Source: Leeuwenhoekiella blandensis MED217 (GTDB taxonomy: Bacteria > Bacteroidota > Bacteroidia > Flavobacteriales > Flavobacteriaceae). Taken from it: a stretch of DNA of 64,000 bases. Below are positions 9,240 through 18,319 of the stretch, piece by piece. The notes under the pieces are model-generated. The model made no database searches, was not told the origin of the DNA, and was given only the letters and a program-made list of their open reading frames with translations. The position numbers were made by a program, and so were the translations under genes. The stretch spans positions 2,184,262-2,248,261 of the forward strand of contig NZ_CH672395.1 in assembly GCF_000152985.1 (NCBI RefSeq). Direction: 5' to 3'. Each line of letters begins with the position of its first letter. Within the stretch, counting starts at the first letter, position 1.

Positions 9240-9247
9240 CAAAAATA
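9240..9247 (-). promoter_or_regulatory. Putative -7 box (TATTTTTG) for the PhoD-like gene
   Basis: The minus strand has TATTTTTG 20 bases before the chosen start, an exact match to the Bacteroidota -7 consensus. This supports the shorter start of that gene. Confidence 0.55.
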
Positions 9248-9295
9248 AGGTATCCCACATTAAGCCTAGATGAAGAAATTGTATATTCGCCCTCT

Positions 9296-10312
9296 ATGAA
9301 AGCATCAGAATTAGCAGTTCTCAAAGAGCTATTGGCTACGCCTAAAAAAATTGTTATTGTTCCTCATAAAAACCCCGATGGAGACGCGATGGGTTCTACA
9401 CTTGCACTCTATCAATATTTGATTAAAACGGGACATACCGCACACGTGGTTTCTCCCAATGATTATCCAAAATTTTTAAAGTGGCTGCCGTTTGAAGAAA
9501 CTGTTGTAAAATATGATCTTCAGAATAAAAAGGCGGTGCGACTCATCAAAGAGGCAGATCTTATTTTTACGCTAGACTTCAATGCGCTTTCTCGCGTAGC
9601 TGAAATGGCTCCTGCGCTGCAACAAGCCAAAGCACAATTTATAATGATCGATCATCACCAGCAACCTGATGATTATGCTGTGGTTACGTACAGTGACACC
9701 AGTATTTGTGCAACTTGCCAGATGGTGTATCACACCTTTGAAATGCTTGATGCTACTGATCAGGTAGATGCGGCTATCGCCACGTGTCTATATACCGGTA
9801 TTATGACAGACACCGGCTCGTTTCGATTTCGATCTACGACCGCGACTACACATCGCGTGATTGCCGACCTTATAGAAAAAGGTGCCGATAATGCCTTGAT
9901 ACACGAGAAAATTTATGATGCCAACAATTTCTCAAGGATGCAATTGTTAGGCACTGCCTTAACAAACCTGCATCGTCTAGAAGAATATAGAGCAGCCTAT
10001 ATCACCCTTTCCCAGGAAGAATTAGATGCTCACGATTATCAAAAAGGCGATACCGAAGGCTTTGTAAATTATGGTCTGTCTCTTGATAATACCGTTTTGG
10101 CGCTCATTTTTATCGAAAATAAGCAGGAAGGCATCATTAAGATCTCGTTGCGTTCTAAAGGTGACTTTTCTGTGAATTTAATGGCACGTGAACATTTTGA
10201 AGGTGGTGGCCATACCAATGCTGCCGGTGGTAAAAGCGATCGTTCATTAGAAGATACTGTTGCTTATTTTATTAGTATATTACCCCAATACAAAGAAGCT
10301 CTTAATGAATAA
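9296..10312 (+). CDS. nrnA: DHH-family bifunctional oligoribonuclease/PAP phosphatase NrnA
   Basis: 338 residues from the ATG at 9296; the frame is open further upstream but the chosen start leads directly into the DHH domain. DHH phosphoesterase motifs: VPHKNPDGDAMGS (residues 22-34), TLDFNALSR (about 92-100), MIDHHQQP (about 117-124) and GIMTDTGSFRFR. The C-terminal DHHA1 domain has the RNA-binding GGGHTNAAGG. NrnA degrades nanoRNA dinucleotides and dephosphorylates pAp. The end overlaps the start of gldI by 8 bases. Confidence 0.93.
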   Translation: MKASELAVLKELLATPKKIVIVPHKNPDGDAMGSTLALYQYLIKTGHTAHVVSPNDYPKFLKWLPFEETVVKYDLQNKKAVRLIKEADLIFTLDFNALSRVAEMAPALQQAKAQFIMIDHHQQPDDYAVVTYSDTSICATCQMVYHTFEMLDATDQVDAAIATCLYTGIMTDTGSFRFRSTTATTHRVIADLIEKGADNALIHEKIYDANNFSRMQLLGTALTNLHRLEEYRAAYITLSQEELDAHDYQKGDTEGFVNYGLSLDNTVLALIFIENKQEGIIKISLRSKGDFSVNLMAREHFEGGGHTNAAGGKSDRSLEDTVAYFISILPQYKEALNE

Positions 10313-10859
10313 GATTGTAAGCGCAATACTCTTGGTTCTATTTGCAGTTGGCTGCAAAACCCCAGAAGCCAGACGACCTGTAAGCCATTCTTCTGGCTCT
10401 TATATCGATGCTTCTATAGCACGCAATAAAAAACTTAATAAAGCCGAAGAAAACGCGATCAAAGAACTGATGGCTCAAAATCCCGAGGTAGAATACTTTA
10501 CCTCAGAAAAGGGGTTTTGGTACTATTACAACAAGCGCGATACCAGCGCTGTTCTTACCGCAGAAACCGGCGACCTGGTAAGCTTTGAATATGAGATCAA
10601 TGCTCTTGACGGAACGCCTATTGTCACTAAAACCGAATTAGGCCCGCAAACCTACCAGATCGAGCAAAGCAATCAGGATCTTATCTCCGGACTTAAAGAT
10701 GGCCTTAAACTGATGAAAGAAGGCGAGACAGTAACTTTTTTACTTCCTTCTCACAAAGCCTTTGGCTATTATGGTTATGAGGACAAAATAGGCTCTAATC
10801 TGCCCATACAAACCCGCGTTACACTCAACGACATAAAACCCAGTAATTCTGAAAATTAA
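10305..10859 (+). CDS. gldI: Gliding-motility FKBP-type peptidyl-prolyl isomerase lipoprotein GldI
   Basis: 184 residues from the ATG at 10305, which overlaps the nrnA stop by 8 bases. This start gives a lipoprotein signal with lipobox LVLFAVGC. The mature region contains an FKBP-type PPIase domain: GDLVSFEYEINALDGTPIV, LISGLKDGLKLMKEGETVTFLLPSHKAFGYYG and a closing beta strand TRVTLNDI. In Flavobacterium johnsoniae GldI is needed for gliding, probably by folding envelope proteins of the T9SS/gliding machinery. The next gene also encodes a PPIase lipoprotein, 2 bases downstream. Confidence 0.9.
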   Translation: MNKIVSAILLVLFAVGCKTPEARRPVSHSSGSYIDASIARNKKLNKAEENAIKELMAQNPEVEYFTSEKGFWYYYNKRDTSAVLTAETGDLVSFEYEINALDGTPIVTKTELGPQTYQIEQSNQDLISGLKDGLKLMKEGETVTFLLPSHKAFGYYGYEDKIGSNLPIQTRVTLNDIKPSNSEN

Positions 10860-10861
10860 TT

Positions 10862-12040
10862 ATGAAAAAAGCCCTTCTTTTTACATTCTTGATTCTTTTT
10901 ACATTTATAGCCTGTTCTGATGAACAATACCCCGATCTTCAAGACGGTTTATACGCCGAAATAAATACAAACAAAGGCCCTATGGTCGTGCAGCTTTTTT
11001 ATGAACAAGCCCCGGCAACTGTTGCTAATTTTGTTGCTCTTGCTGAAGGAAATAATCCGTTAGCCGATTCTATTTATAAGAAGAAGCCCTATTTTGACGG
11101 TTTAAAATTTCACCGCATCATCAAAGATTTTATGATTCAAGGTGGAGACCCCAATGGTACAGGAAGTGGCGGTCCCGGTTATAAGTTTCACGACGAATTT
11201 AGCCCAGAATTGAAACACGACACCATTGGTGTGCTTTCTATGGCAAACTCAGGGTATGGAACCAATGGAAGCCAATTTTTTATCACCGATGCTCCTACTC
11301 CACACCTTGACGGATACGATGCTGAAGACAACCTTAAAAATTGTGAGAATCCACAAATTGGTTGTCATACGGTTTTTGGTCAATTGATTTTAGGTTTCGA
11401 TGTGCTTAAAGCGATTACTGAAGTAGAAATGAAAGATCCACGTCGTGGAAAACCGATGCGTCCCGTCACTATGGAATCGGTGCGCATTATTAGAAAAGGA
11501 AAAGATGCCAGACATTTTGAAGCGCCCGAGGTATTTACAGAAGAGTTAGATCGTCACGCTGAAGAACTCGCCGAAGCAGCACGTGCAAAACAAAAATTAA
11601 AAGAAGAACAACAAGCTCAGTTCGAAGAACAACGCCAAAAGGCCGATACGCTAGAAAGTGGTTTAGCCATTTACATTTCAGAAAAAGGAAGTGATGTAAA
11701 ACCCAAACGTTCGCAAATGGTTAAGGTGAATTATGCAGGATATTTTGAAGATGGCGAACTCTTTGACAGCAGTATGAAATCTTATGCCGAAAAGTGGGAT
11801 ATGCAAACACGACCTAAAGAGGAAATGTACAAACCCACCGAAATCCCATACGGTCCCGAAGCTCAAATGATCGCCGGTTTTAAAGAAGGCGTGCAGCAAC
11901 TCAATTACGGCGATAAAGCAACGCTGTTTATTCCGTATTATTTGGGGTATGGTGAACGTGGATACCGCATCATCCCACCAAGAACCAATTTGGTATTTGA
12001 GATCGAACTGGTTGATGATCGAGAAATAGAGAACGAATAA
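10862..12040 (+). CDS. Two-domain PPIase lipoprotein: cyclophilin fused to FKBP
   Basis: 392 residues. A lipobox (ILFTFIACSD, Cys at residue 19) anchors it in the envelope. The first domain (about 30-210) is a cyclophilin: GPMVVQLFYEQAPATVANFVALAEG, FHRIIKDFMIQGGDPNGTGSGGPGY and GSQFFITDAPTPHLDG. A charged coiled linker (about 220-260, rich in E, Q, K) leads to an FKBP domain (about 265-392): QMVKVNYAGYFEDGELFDSS, MIAGFKEGVQQLNYGDKATLFIPYYLGYGERG. It is likely translated with gldI, so two PPIase folds plus GldI are produced from one locus. An intrinsic terminator follows. Confidence 0.92.
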   Translation: MKKALLFTFLILFTFIACSDEQYPDLQDGLYAEINTNKGPMVVQLFYEQAPATVANFVALAEGNNPLADSIYKKKPYFDGLKFHRIIKDFMIQGGDPNGTGSGGPGYKFHDEFSPELKHDTIGVLSMANSGYGTNGSQFFITDAPTPHLDGYDAEDNLKNCENPQIGCHTVFGQLILGFDVLKAITEVEMKDPRRGKPMRPVTMESVRIIRKGKDARHFEAPEVFTEELDRHAEELAEAARAKQKLKEEQQAQFEEQRQKADTLESGLAIYISEKGSDVKPKRSQMVKVNYAGYFEDGELFDSSMKSYAEKWDMQTRPKEEMYKPTEIPYGPEAQMIAGFKEGVQQLNYGDKATLFIPYYLGYGERGYRIIPPRTNLVFEIELVDDREIENE

Positions 12041-12044
12041 CAAT

Positions 12045-12069
12045 AGCCGCCGAATAAGGCGGCTTTTTT
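12045..12069 (+). terminator. Intrinsic terminator of the nrnA-gldI-PPIase unit
   Basis: GCCGCC (12046-12051), a six-base loop, GGCGGC (12058-12063), then six T residues. Confidence 0.9.
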
Positions 12070-12205
12070 AATAGGTTCAGGTCAAATGTTAAGGCTAAAG
12101 CCTGATTTTGTTAAGCCTTTCTAAAAATGGAGATTCTTTTTCCCAATTCTATTGCATTGGCTGTGTCTTTGCCTAAACTTGGTAGTTCATATAAAAGCAA
12201 AAGCA

Positions 12206-12706
12206 ATGATTACATTTAAAAAGAATATTATAACGCTTGCATTAACTGGAGCCTTAGTAGGTACACTTAGTACAGCAGCAAAAGCTCAAGAAATGCAAGC
12301 TCCCATGACTACACAAGCGCAGGCCAATATTACTACTGCAGAATTAAGCAAATTTGCAGATGCATTTCAAGAAGTTCAGGTAGAAAATCAGGCAGCACAA
12401 CAAAAGATGATGGGAATCATCAAGGACGAAGGACTCGATGTACAGCGCTTTACCGAAATTCAAAAAGCGCAAATGAATCCTGAAGCTGAAGTTGAAGCTA
12501 CAGATGAAGAACTGAAGATGCACGCAGCAGTAGTTGCTGAATTACAAAAAATGCAACCGGCTCTAGAAACCAAAATGGCGGGAATTATCGAAGACCACGG
12601 GTTAACGCTTGATCGTTATAAAGCGGTAGCGATGGCGCTTCAGCAGGATAAAGAACTTCAGAAAAAGTTTCAGGGAATAATGATGAAGAAACAAACTGAA
12701 GGATAA
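12206..12706 (+). CDS. DUF4168 periplasmic protein
   Basis: 166 residues from the ATG at 12206, chosen because it gives a standard signal peptide (MITFKKNIITLALTGALVGTLSTAAKAQ). The mature protein is a helical DUF4168 protein with two related segments, ELSKFADAFQEVQVENQAAQQKMMGIIKDEGLDVQRFTEI and AVVAELQKMQPALETKMAGIIEDHGLTLDRYKAV. Each has the pattern of a helix ending in GL(D/T)xxR(F/Y). Function unknown. It is monocistronic, with a terminator 3' to it. Confidence 0.85.
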   Translation: MITFKKNIITLALTGALVGTLSTAAKAQEMQAPMTTQAQANITTAELSKFADAFQEVQVENQAAQQKMMGIIKDEGLDVQRFTEIQKAQMNPEAEVEATDEELKMHAAVVAELQKMQPALETKMAGIIEDHGLTLDRYKAVAMALQQDKELQKKFQGIMMKKQTEG

Positions 12707-12732
12707 ATTCAAAATTGAATAAAAAGAAAATG

Positions 12733-12765
12733 AAAAGGGAGCTGAAATTTCAGCTCCCTTTTTTT
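12733..12765. terminator. Intrinsic terminator, perfect 14-bp stem
   Basis: 12734-12747 (AAAGGGAGCTGAAA) is followed directly by its exact reverse complement at 12748-12761, then more T residues. It serves the DUF4168 gene on plus. It could also act on minus-strand transcripts, although pepD ends about 115 bases away. Confidence 0.88.
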
Positions 12766-12879
12766 ATTGGCGCCGCCAAAGGGTCGAATACTCCAAGGCT
12801 TGCCTTGAAATTCAACATTCGTTTCCAAACAATACCTTATGGACTTGCCCAGAAGTGGTTTACTAGAATATGTTAGGCG

Positions 12880-14346
12880 TTATTGCTTGACAGGAATATC
12901 TTTTAAAATCTCCTGTACAAAATGCCAAAACTTCTGTACTGAAGATATACTGGCGCGTTCATCAGGTGAATGTGCACCACGTATGGTTGGTCCAAATGAG
13001 ATCATATCCATATCTGGGTAATTCTGTCCCAAAATACCACATTCTAATCCGGCGTGACACGCAGCGACATGCGGTTCTTCGTTGGTGATCTTTTTATATT
13101 TTTCTACCAGCACTTTCAAGATCGGGCTATCCATATTTGGTTTCCATCCCGGGTATTCTCCAGATAATTCTACTTCGCAACCTATAAGTTCAAAAACACT
13201 GCGAATGGTATTCGCCAGATCGGTACGAGATGATTCAACCGAAGAACGCGTTAAACATAACACTTCAATTTCTCCATCTTTAACCACTACTCGCGCGACA
13301 TTATTTGAAGTTTCTACAAGACCTTCAATATCCGGACTCATGCGATAAACTCCATTCCACGCGGCTTGTAAAGCTTTTAATAAACCTTCCTGAACTCCTA
13401 GATTCATAACCTTTTCAGGCAGCGGCGCTTCTTCAAGCGTCACCTTTAAGTTAGGTTCTAGAGTTTTATATTCCTCTTTTAGCGTTTCGGTAAATTCAGC
13501 AATATCTGCTTTAAAAGCTTCGGTGTGAATTTCATCGATACAAAAAACAGCCACACTTTCTCTAGGGATTGCATTGCGTAAACCGCCACCATTTATTTCG
13601 GCGATCTGTAAACCGTAATTTTCAAATCCGTCCAGTAAAAAGCGATTCATAAACTTATTGGCGTTACCAAGACCTTTGATGATATCCATACCCGAATGTC
13701 CACCTTGGAGCCCGTTTACCGTAAGTTTAAATCCGGTTTTACCAGTAGCAACCGCTTCTTCTTGATAGGTTCGGGACGCTGTGATATCTACTCCACCTGC
13801 GCAACCCACACCGATCTCATCATCTTCTTCGGTATCCAAATTGAGTAGAATATCGCCTTTTAGCACGCCGCCTTTAAGTCCCATTGCTCCGGTCATTCCG
13901 GTTTCTTCATCAATAGTAAACAAAGCTTCTAGCGCTGGATGCGGAATAGTTGTACTCTCCAACAAAGCCATTATGGTGGCAACACCCAAGCCATTATCAG
14001 CTCCCAGCGTTGTACCTTCAGCCTTTACCCAGTCGCCTTCCACTTTCATCTTGATCCCTTCAGTATCAAAATCAAATTGCGTCGCATTATTTTTTTGATG
14101 CACCATATCCAGATGCGATTGCAGCACAACCATTTGTCGATTTTCTAAACCTGAAGTAGCCGGTTTTCTGATGATCACATTTCCTACTTCGTCTACAAAA
14201 GTTTCCAGATTTAAATTTTCGCCGAAGGCTTTCATAAAAGCAATAACACGTTCTTCTTTTTTAGAAGCTCGAGGCACTTCATTCAAGTCGGCAAACTTCT
14301 GCCAAACCGCTTGAGGCTCAAGTTGGCGTATATCGTTATTTGTCAT
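12880..14346 (-). CDS. pepD: Aminoacyl-histidine dipeptidase (cytosolic non-specific dipeptidase, M20)
   Basis: 488 residues from the ATG at 14344-14346; a well-placed promoter lies just upstream, so an in-frame ATG further out is rejected. M20 metallopeptidase with two-metal ligands: VLQSHLDMVHQ (His78, Asp80), GADNGLGVA (Asp117), TIDEETGMTGAMGL (Glu147/148) and late CHAGLECG. It hydrolyses Xaa-His and other dipeptides in the cytoplasm. Length and domain order match PepD. Confidence 0.95.
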   Translation of the reverse strand: MTNNDIRQLEPQAVWQKFADLNEVPRASKKEERVIAFMKAFGENLNLETFVDEVGNVIIRKPATSGLENRQMVVLQSHLDMVHQKNNATQFDFDTEGIKMKVEGDWVKAEGTTLGADNGLGVATIMALLESTTIPHPALEALFTIDEETGMTGAMGLKGGVLKGDILLNLDTEEDDEIGVGCAGGVDITASRTYQEEAVATGKTGFKLTVNGLQGGHSGMDIIKGLGNANKFMNRFLLDGFENYGLQIAEINGGGLRNAIPRESVAVFCIDEIHTEAFKADIAEFTETLKEEYKTLEPNLKVTLEEAPLPEKVMNLGVQEGLLKALQAAWNGVYRMSPDIEGLVETSNNVARVVVKDGEIEVLCLTRSSVESSRTDLANTIRSVFELIGCEVELSGEYPGWKPNMDSPILKVLVEKYKKITNEEPHVAACHAGLECGILGQNYPDMDMISFGPTIRGAHSPDERASISSVQKFWHFVQEILKDIPVKQ

Positions 14347-14360
14347 AAAATCGTTTTTTG

Positions 14361-14395
14361 CAAAGGTACAGGATAACTTTTGGTCGCCTTTCAAA
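14361..14395 (-). promoter_or_regulatory. Promoter of pepD (TTTG-N23-TACCTTTG)
   Basis: On the minus strand TTTG (14395-14392) is followed 23 bases later by TACCTTTG (14368-14361), an exact -7 box. The start codon lies 14 bases further on. The spacing is at the upper limit for this promoter class. Confidence 0.6.
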
Positions 14396-14495
14396 ATGGT
14401 ATTCTTTTACATAGTGCTCGAAAAGTTAATCTTGGCTTAAATACTTTAAAAGCCTATAAACTCTGGCTAACTTTTACACACTAAATAATATCCTT

Positions 14496-14780
14496 ATGAA
14501 AAAACTAGATCAACGCAGTATAGACGAACGCTTGGATAAATTAGAAGGCTGGGAATATAAAGACGATGCCATTCACACAACGTTTGAGTTTGAAAATTTT
14601 AAAGAAGCCTTTGCGACAATGACACGTATCGCTTTTGAAGCCGAACTACAACAACATCACCCCGAATGGACCAATGTGTACAATACCTTGAGTATTTCAC
14701 TTTCTACACACGATGCCGGCGGACTAACAGAAAAGGATTTTAAACTTGCGCATACTATCGAAGACCTAATGGAAAGCTAA
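14496..14780 (+). CDS. phhB: 4a-hydroxytetrahydrobiopterin dehydratase
   Basis: 94 residues, full length for a pterin-4a-carbinolamine dehydratase. The signature EAELQQHHPEWTNVYNTLSISLSTHDAGGLTEKD contains the catalytic His pair and the conserved Trp and Asp. It recycles the hydroxylated pterin produced by aromatic amino acid hydroxylases; no such hydroxylase is in the window. Monocistronic by position. Confidence 0.95.
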   Translation: MKKLDQRSIDERLDKLEGWEYKDDAIHTTFEFENFKEAFATMTRIAFEAELQQHHPEWTNVYNTLSISLSTHDAGGLTEKDFKLAHTIEDLMES

Positions 14781-14876
14781 ATTTAAACGTGAAAGATACA
14801 GGTGTTTTTAATCTGAAAATTAGACTTTAGGAAATGCCGAATTTTGTTAAATTTACCGCCTTTAAAAATCCGAATT

Positions 14877-15608
14877 ATGGGAAGAGCATTTGAGTTTAGA
14901 AAAGCTCGTAAAATGAAGCGCTGGAGCGCAATGGCGAAAGCCTTTACACGAATAGGAAAAGATATTGTAATAGCCGTAAAAGAAGGCGGTCCTGATCCTG
15001 ATTCTAACTCTCGTTTGCGCGCTGTCATACAAAATGCCAAGAGTGTCAATATGCCTAAAGACAACATCGAACGCGCCATTAAACGTGCCAGCGATAAAAG
15101 TCTTGGCGATTATAAAGAAGTACTTTTTGAAGGTTATGCACCTCACGGGATTGCCATACTCATCGAGACGGCGACAGATAACAACAACCGTACGGTAGCA
15201 AACATTCGATCATATTTTAATAAATGTAACGGAAACCTGGGAACTTCAGGATCTGTAGAATTTATGTTTGATCACACGTGTAACTTCAGAATCAATGCAG
15301 AAGGTGTTGATGCGGAAGAACTCGAACTCGAATTGATCGACTACGGGGCAGAAGAGGTTTTTGAAGACGAAGACGGAATCATCATTTACGGCCCTTTTGG
15401 AAGCTTCGGTGCTTTGCAGGCATATCTGGAAGAAGCTGGTCACGAAATTCTTTCTAGTGGCTTTGAACGCATTCCTCAAGTAACCAAAACACTTACTCCT
15501 GAAGAGGCAGAAGATGTAGAAAAGCTTTTGGAGAAAATCGAAGAAGACGATGATGTACAAAACGTATATCACTCGATGGATGAATCTTCTTCTGGAAGCG
15601 AAGAATAA
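14877..15608 (+). CDS. YebC/PmpR family protein
   Basis: 243 residues from the ATG at 14877. This start gives MGRAFEFRKARKMKRWSAMAKAFTRIGKDI, the standard flavobacterial N-terminus of the family. The conserved SRLRAVIQNAKSVNMPKDNIERAIKRA follows, and then FEGYAPHGIAILIETATDNNNRTVANIRSYFNKCNGNLGTSGSVEFMF. YebC-type proteins were described as transcriptional regulators, and members have more recently been implicated in relieving ribosome stalling. The acidic C-terminus (EEDDDVQNV...) is normal. A bidirectional terminator follows. Confidence 0.93.
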   Translation: MGRAFEFRKARKMKRWSAMAKAFTRIGKDIVIAVKEGGPDPDSNSRLRAVIQNAKSVNMPKDNIERAIKRASDKSLGDYKEVLFEGYAPHGIAILIETATDNNNRTVANIRSYFNKCNGNLGTSGSVEFMFDHTCNFRINAEGVDAEELELELIDYGAEEVFEDEDGIIIYGPFGSFGALQAYLEEAGHEILSSGFERIPQVTKTLTPEEAEDVEKLLEKIEEDDDVQNVYHSMDESSSGSEE

Positions 15609-15624
15609 TCACGATACACTAAAA

Positions 15625-15660
15625 TAAAAAAAGGAGCTTCAAATGAAGCTCCTTTTTTTA
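15625..15660. terminator. Bidirectional terminator between the YebC gene and rny
   Basis: Stem AAGGAGCTTC (15631-15640), loop AAAT, stem GAAGCTCCTT (15645-15654), with an A-run to the left and a T-run to the right. It serves both convergent genes. Confidence 0.92.
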
Positions 15661-15679
15661 TACTGAAATTCTAGTGGAA

Positions 15680-17248
15680 TTACTTTGCAATATTCACCGC
15701 TCTGGTTTCTCTGATCACAGTGATCTTAACCTGACCCGGATAAGTCATATCCGTTTGAATTTTTTGTGAAATTTCAAAAGACAAGGCCGAAGCTTTCTCG
15801 TCATTCACTTTTTCGCTTTCTACAATTACGCGCAGTTCTCTACCCGCTTGTATCGCATAAGCCTTTTTGACACCTGCAAAACCAAAAGCAATATCTTCAA
15901 GATCTTTTAATCGCTGAATGTATGAATCTAACACCTGACGTCTCGCTCCCGGTCTCGCTCCGCTGATCGCATCACACACCTGAACGATTGGCGCTAGTAA
16001 AGTTTTCATTTCGATCTCGTCGTGGTGGGCTCCAATTGCATTGCATACATCTGGTTTCTCACCGTATTTTTCAGCCCACTCCATACCTAGTAATGCGTGA
16101 GGCATTTCGCTTTCCGTCTCCGGCACTTTACCTATATCGTGTAAAAGTCCGGCGCGCTTAGCAAGTTTAGGATTGATTCCCAATTCTGCAGCCATGGTCG
16201 CACAAAGCTTCGCTACTTCCCTACTGTGTTGTAATAAGTTCTGACCATAAGAAGAACGATATTTCATTCTACCTACTGCTTTGATCAATTCAGGATGTAA
16301 ACCGTGAATTCCCAGATCAATTACGGTGCGTTTACCAACTTCTACAATTTCTTGCTCGATCTGTTTAGTAGTTTTCTTGACTACTTCTTCAATACGTGCT
16401 GGGTGAATACGACCATCTGTTACAAGTTTATGAAGTGATAAACGCGCAACTTCTCTACGCACACTGTCAAAACAAGAAAGAATAATCGCCTCCGGAGTAT
16501 CATCTACAATGATCTCAACACCGGTAGCGGCCTCGATGGCACGTATGTTACGACCTTCACGACCAATAATTCTACCTTTAACATCATCACTTTCTAGATT
16601 AAACACAGAAACGCAGTTTTCAACCGCTTCCTCTGTACCAATTCGCTGAATGGTGTTGATGATGACTTTTTTAGCATCTTGCTCTGCGGTAAGCTTGGCT
16701 TCCTCCATCGCGTTTTGAATAAACGCCATCGCATCACTTTTTGCCTGATCCTTTAAGGATTCTACCAATTGTTCTTTAGCATCATCTGCAGAAAGTCCCG
16801 AGATCACTTCTAATTGTTGCACCTTACTGGCGTGCAACTTGTCAATATCAGATTGACGCTTATCAAGATATTCTAAGCGATCATCATAGTCTTTTATCTT
16901 GGCCTCAACCTCTTTATTTAATTTCTTGTTTTTAGCCAATTCGCTGCTTACCTGAGACTCCTTATCACGCGTTCTCTTTTCGGCGTCATTGATCTTTTTA
17001 TCACGTGAAAGAATCACTTTTTCGTGCTCAGATTTAAGCTCGATAAACTTTTCTTTTGCCTGAAGGATCTTATCCTTTTTAATAGATTCTCCCTCGCTCT
17101 TTGCTTCTTTTACAATGTTTGCAGCTTCTTTTTTTGCATTGCTTACAATTTGAGAGGCATTATTTTTCTCTAGCAATTTTGCTAGTAAAAATCCTAGTGT
17201 GCCGGCAATTAAGATGACACCTACGATTATAAGTACAGTATTTCCCAT
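15680..17248 (-). CDS. rny: Ribonuclease Y
   Basis: 522 residues from the ATG at 17246-17248, which starts directly at the N-terminal transmembrane helix ([23 protein letters not shown]), the family norm. A long charged coiled coil (about residues 30-190) follows. Then come a KH domain ([30 protein letters not shown]) and an HD domain ([31 protein letters not shown]). It is a membrane-bound endoribonuclease that initiates mRNA decay. It lies downstream of a 6S-like RNA and zapA. Confidence 0.97.
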   Translation of the reverse strand: MGNTVLIIVGVILIAGTLGFLLAKLLEKNNASQIVSNAKKEAANIVKEAKSEGESIKKDKILQAKEKFIELKSEHEKVILSRDKKINDAEKRTRDKESQVSSELAKNKKLNKEVEAKIKDYDDRLEYLDKRQSDIDKLHASKVQQLEVISGLSADDAKEQLVESLKDQAKSDAMAFIQNAMEEAKLTAEQDAKKVIINTIQRIGTEEAVENCVSVFNLESDDVKGRIIGREGRNIRAIEAATGVEIIVDDTPEAIILSCFDSVRREVARLSLHKLVTDGRIHPARIEEVVKKTTKQIEQEIVEVGKRTVIDLGIHGLHPELIKAVGRMKYRSSYGQNLLQHSREVAKLCATMAAELGINPKLAKRAGLLHDIGKVPETESEMPHALLGMEWAEKYGEKPDVCNAIGAHHDEIEMKTLLAPIVQVCDAISGARPGARRQVLDSYIQRLKDLEDIAFGFAGVKKAYAIQAGRELRVIVESEKVNDEKASALSFEISQKIQTDMTYPGQVKITVIRETRAVNIAK

Positions 17249-17265
17249 TGAGTTAGTGTATATAT

Positions 17266-17433
17266 AAAAAAAGCCTACATTGGAAGTGTTTTGAGTAAAC
17301 TCCTTAAAATAAATCATAGGACTAACGAGCTGATCAAGAATCCGTTCAAAGACGGCGCGCTTTTACAACTCAGACTCATCCCTCTTAAAGAATATAGTGT
17401 TGAGTTTACCAAAAAATGTAACCAATGTAGGCA
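17266..17433 (-). ncRNA. ssrS: 6S-like RNA
   Basis: The minus-strand transcript between zapA and rny closes on itself. CCTACATTGG (17431-17422) pairs with CCAATGTAGG (17283-17274), and just inside GTAAACTC (17409-17402) pairs with GAGTTTAC (17302-17295). This leaves a large central bubble and an apical part with the GC-rich GCGCGCC segment. The 3' arm runs straight into a seven-T tract, giving a built-in terminator. A long rod with an open-bubble centre is the 6S RNA architecture, which mimics an open promoter and binds RNA polymerase. The location next to zapA matches the classical ssrS neighbourhood. The closing stem would also hold off transcription into rny. Confidence 0.75.
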
Positions 17434-17458
17434 GTAAGTAATTCTATTTTAAAGAACG

Positions 17459-17749
17459 TTAGGATAACTGACTTTTAACCAGCAACTCTAAGTTTTTCAG
17501 TTGCTCGATGGCTTCAGAGTGTTCTCCTGCGCCGTTCATATCCTGTTGTATTGTTTTTGAAGCAAACTGTAAAGCACACATGGCTAAAACATCTTGCTTA
17601 TCTCGCACAGCATAACTTTGCTCAAATTTCTTAATCATTACCTCAATTTCTTTCGCCGCTTTACGTAAGCCTTCTTCCTGTTGAGGTTTTATGGTTAAAG
17701 GATAAACCCGATCTGCTATAGATAATTTGATCTTTAAGTGTTCTGACAT
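17459..17749 (-). CDS. zapA: Cell division protein ZapA
   Basis: 96 residues from the ATG at 17747-17749 (MSEHLKIKLSIADRVYPL), the usual ZapA start. ZapA globular head: IADRVYPLTIKPQQEEGLRKAAKEIEVMIKKFE; coiled tail: DVLAMCALQFASKTIQQ. It bundles FtsZ protofilaments at midcell. It lies 11 bases downstream of a small coiled-coil gene, so the two form one unit. Confidence 0.93.
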   Translation of the reverse strand: MSEHLKIKLSIADRVYPLTIKPQQEEGLRKAAKEIEVMIKKFEQSYAVRDKQDVLAMCALQFASKTIQQDMNGAGEHSEAIEQLKNLELLVKSQLS

Positions 17750-17760
17750 ATCCTTTAGTG

Positions 17761-18051
17761 CTAATCTGCAAGTTGTGCGATACACGCATCAAGTTCGCGC
17801 ATCATAGCATTTATTTTGAGCTTGGTCTCCCGTTTGTATTCATTACTGCCCAGCATTGCATTTGCAGTTTTAAGTGTACTGTATTTTGCTTCCCAATTTT
17901 GAAGAACCTCGTGCAAGTTGTCGTTATCTTGCTTCAGTTGTTCATTTTCAGCCTGTAACAGTTCGTTATGACGCTGAAGCTTCTGGTAGCGATGCACCAA
18001 TTTGCTCATCACATTTTGTAATGCATCAACGCGCTCCAACAGTTCACTCAT
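17761..18051 (-). CDS. Small coiled-coil protein upstream of zapA
   Basis: 96 residues, almost entirely a heptad-rich helix (LQRHNELLQAENEQLKQDNDNLHEVLQNWEAKYSTLK). It resembles ZapB-type division factors in size and coiled-coil content and is paired with zapA, so a division role is a reasonable inference, but no specific family motif proves it. It has a very good promoter 29 bases before the start. Confidence 0.8.
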   Translation of the reverse strand: MSELLERVDALQNVMSKLVHRYQKLQRHNELLQAENEQLKQDNDNLHEVLQNWEAKYSTLKTANAMLGSNEYKRETKLKINAMMRELDACIAQLAD

Positions 18052-18079
18052 AACCTCGTTTTAACAATGCTTCGTCACA

Positions 18080-18110
18080 CAAAGTTAACATTCGTGCACT
18101 AATATCCCAA
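18080..18110 (-). promoter_or_regulatory. Promoter of the coiled-coil/zapA unit (TTG-N20-TAACTTTG)
   Basis: On the minus strand TTG (18110-18108), 20 bases, then TAACTTTG (18087-18080): near-ideal spacing and an exact -7 box. Confidence 0.72.
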
Positions 18111-18319
18111 TACAATCTATTTTATTTTTAAATTACATATAGCTGTGAATAATGTTTTGGATTTTAGTTTTTTAGCACTCAATTGATTATAATTTAAAAC
18201 TCAAGCTCCCAATCAAATTGTTCAAAAGAATGATGTTTTAGGTTACATCATCATACTAATTCGTAGCATTTGATGTTTAATTACTATAGTTTACCTCAAA
18301 TAGTTAATTTAGCTTTTCT

